From contig CAJWGC010000010.1 in the NCBI GenBank assembly GCA_913031525.1, positions 1-14,871 on the forward strand: a DNA stretch of 14,871 nucleotides, read 5' to 3'. The first letter of the stretch is position 1; every line of letters begins with the position of its first letter. The translations under genes and the position numbers were made by a program. Shown in pieces: positions 14,768-14,871 of the stretch. The stretch comes from an uncultured Acidimicrobiia bacterium. Its GTDB lineage: Bacteria; Actinomycetota; Acidimicrobiia; Spongiisociales; UBA5794. The notes under the pieces are model-generated. The model had not been told where the DNA came from. It did not search any database and was given only the letters and a program-made list of their open reading frames with translations.

Positions 14768-14871
14768 AGAAGTACAAAGAGATGGTTGCTGGCGTGATCA
14801 CGACGTGCTACAGGCAGGGGCCGGTTGAGGAGCTCGATATCTACCACGAGGAATCACACTGGTCCAGGAAG
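14764..14871 (+). CDS. 5' fragment of an unidentified ORF running off the right edge
   Basis: An ATG at 14,764 overlaps the previous stop in ATGA, and 36 codons stay open to the end (MKKYKEMVAGVITTCYRQ, then GPVEELDIYHEESHWSRK). The first seven codons are AT-rich like the gene before it, while the remainder is about 55 % GC. It may be a real third gene of the same cluster, or a second junction may lie near 14,785. No domain can be recognised in so short a piece. Confidence 0.4.
   Translation, partial: MKKYKEMVAGVITTCYRQGPVEELDIYHEESHWSRK

Noticed and set aside
1..14871. CRISPR arrays, insertion sequences, toxin-antitoxin pairs or other defence genes
   Set aside because: I saw no regularly spaced repeats, no transposase motifs or terminal inverted repeats, and no nuclease, reverse transcriptase or toxin-like ORF.

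Overview
The window is a roughly 14.26 kb stretch of one bacterial genome joined near position 14,260-14,275 to about 0.5 kb of different, AT-rich, phage-like DNA. The main part is about 50-57 % GC in most lines I counted by eye. It uses GTG starts freely and has short overlapping genes. A penicillin-binding protein with an NTF2-like N-terminal domain shows that the host makes peptidoglycan. I favour a mid-GC Actinomycetota-like bacterium, but this is inferred from gene style, not from a marker gene. Nothing in the window fixes the taxonomy.

Layout. Positions 1-3412 carry three minus-strand genes: a class B penicillin-binding protein that runs off the left edge, a class I SAM-dependent methyltransferase, and an OsmC/Ohr-type peroxide-detoxifying protein. 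A 100-bp divergent promoter region follows. From it a plus-strand pair reads rightward: an MFS transporter (3513-4676) and a cysteine-synthase-fold PLP enzyme (4698-5687). This pair converges, with a 10-bp stop-to-stop overlap, on a long minus-strand operon from 5678 to about 14,270. In transcription order that operon encodes two ABC permeases, two ABC ATPases of the dipeptide/oligopeptide (Dpp/Opp) type, a second MFS transporter, a fused two-domain class III (CaiB/BaiF) CoA-transferase and an AMP-forming acyl-CoA ligase. Its genes overlap by 4-20 bp or lie 15 bp apart, so they are probably one transcript with coupled translation.

How the genes may work together. The minus-strand operon looks like an import-and-activate cassette: an ABC importer and an MFS carrier for uptake, with the ligase and CoA-transferase forming or moving CoA thioesters. 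The convergent MFS plus PLP enzyme may belong to the same catabolic island, since the two MFS proteins share local motifs in the same order. The substrate cannot be read from the sequence. The solute-binding protein that normally accompanies such an ABC system would lie upstream of the first permease and is lost at the junction.

Problems to keep in mind. The first permease gene lacks its 5' part because of the junction. The first ATPase gene carries a one-base frameshift near 12,113. Positions 14,270-14,767 have different base composition and gene style and hold two small plus-strand ORFs. A third ORF begins at 14,764, and its sequence turns GC-rich again after about 14,785. The simplest reading of the right end is a chimeric assembly or a phage-host junction, so gene order should not be interpreted across it.
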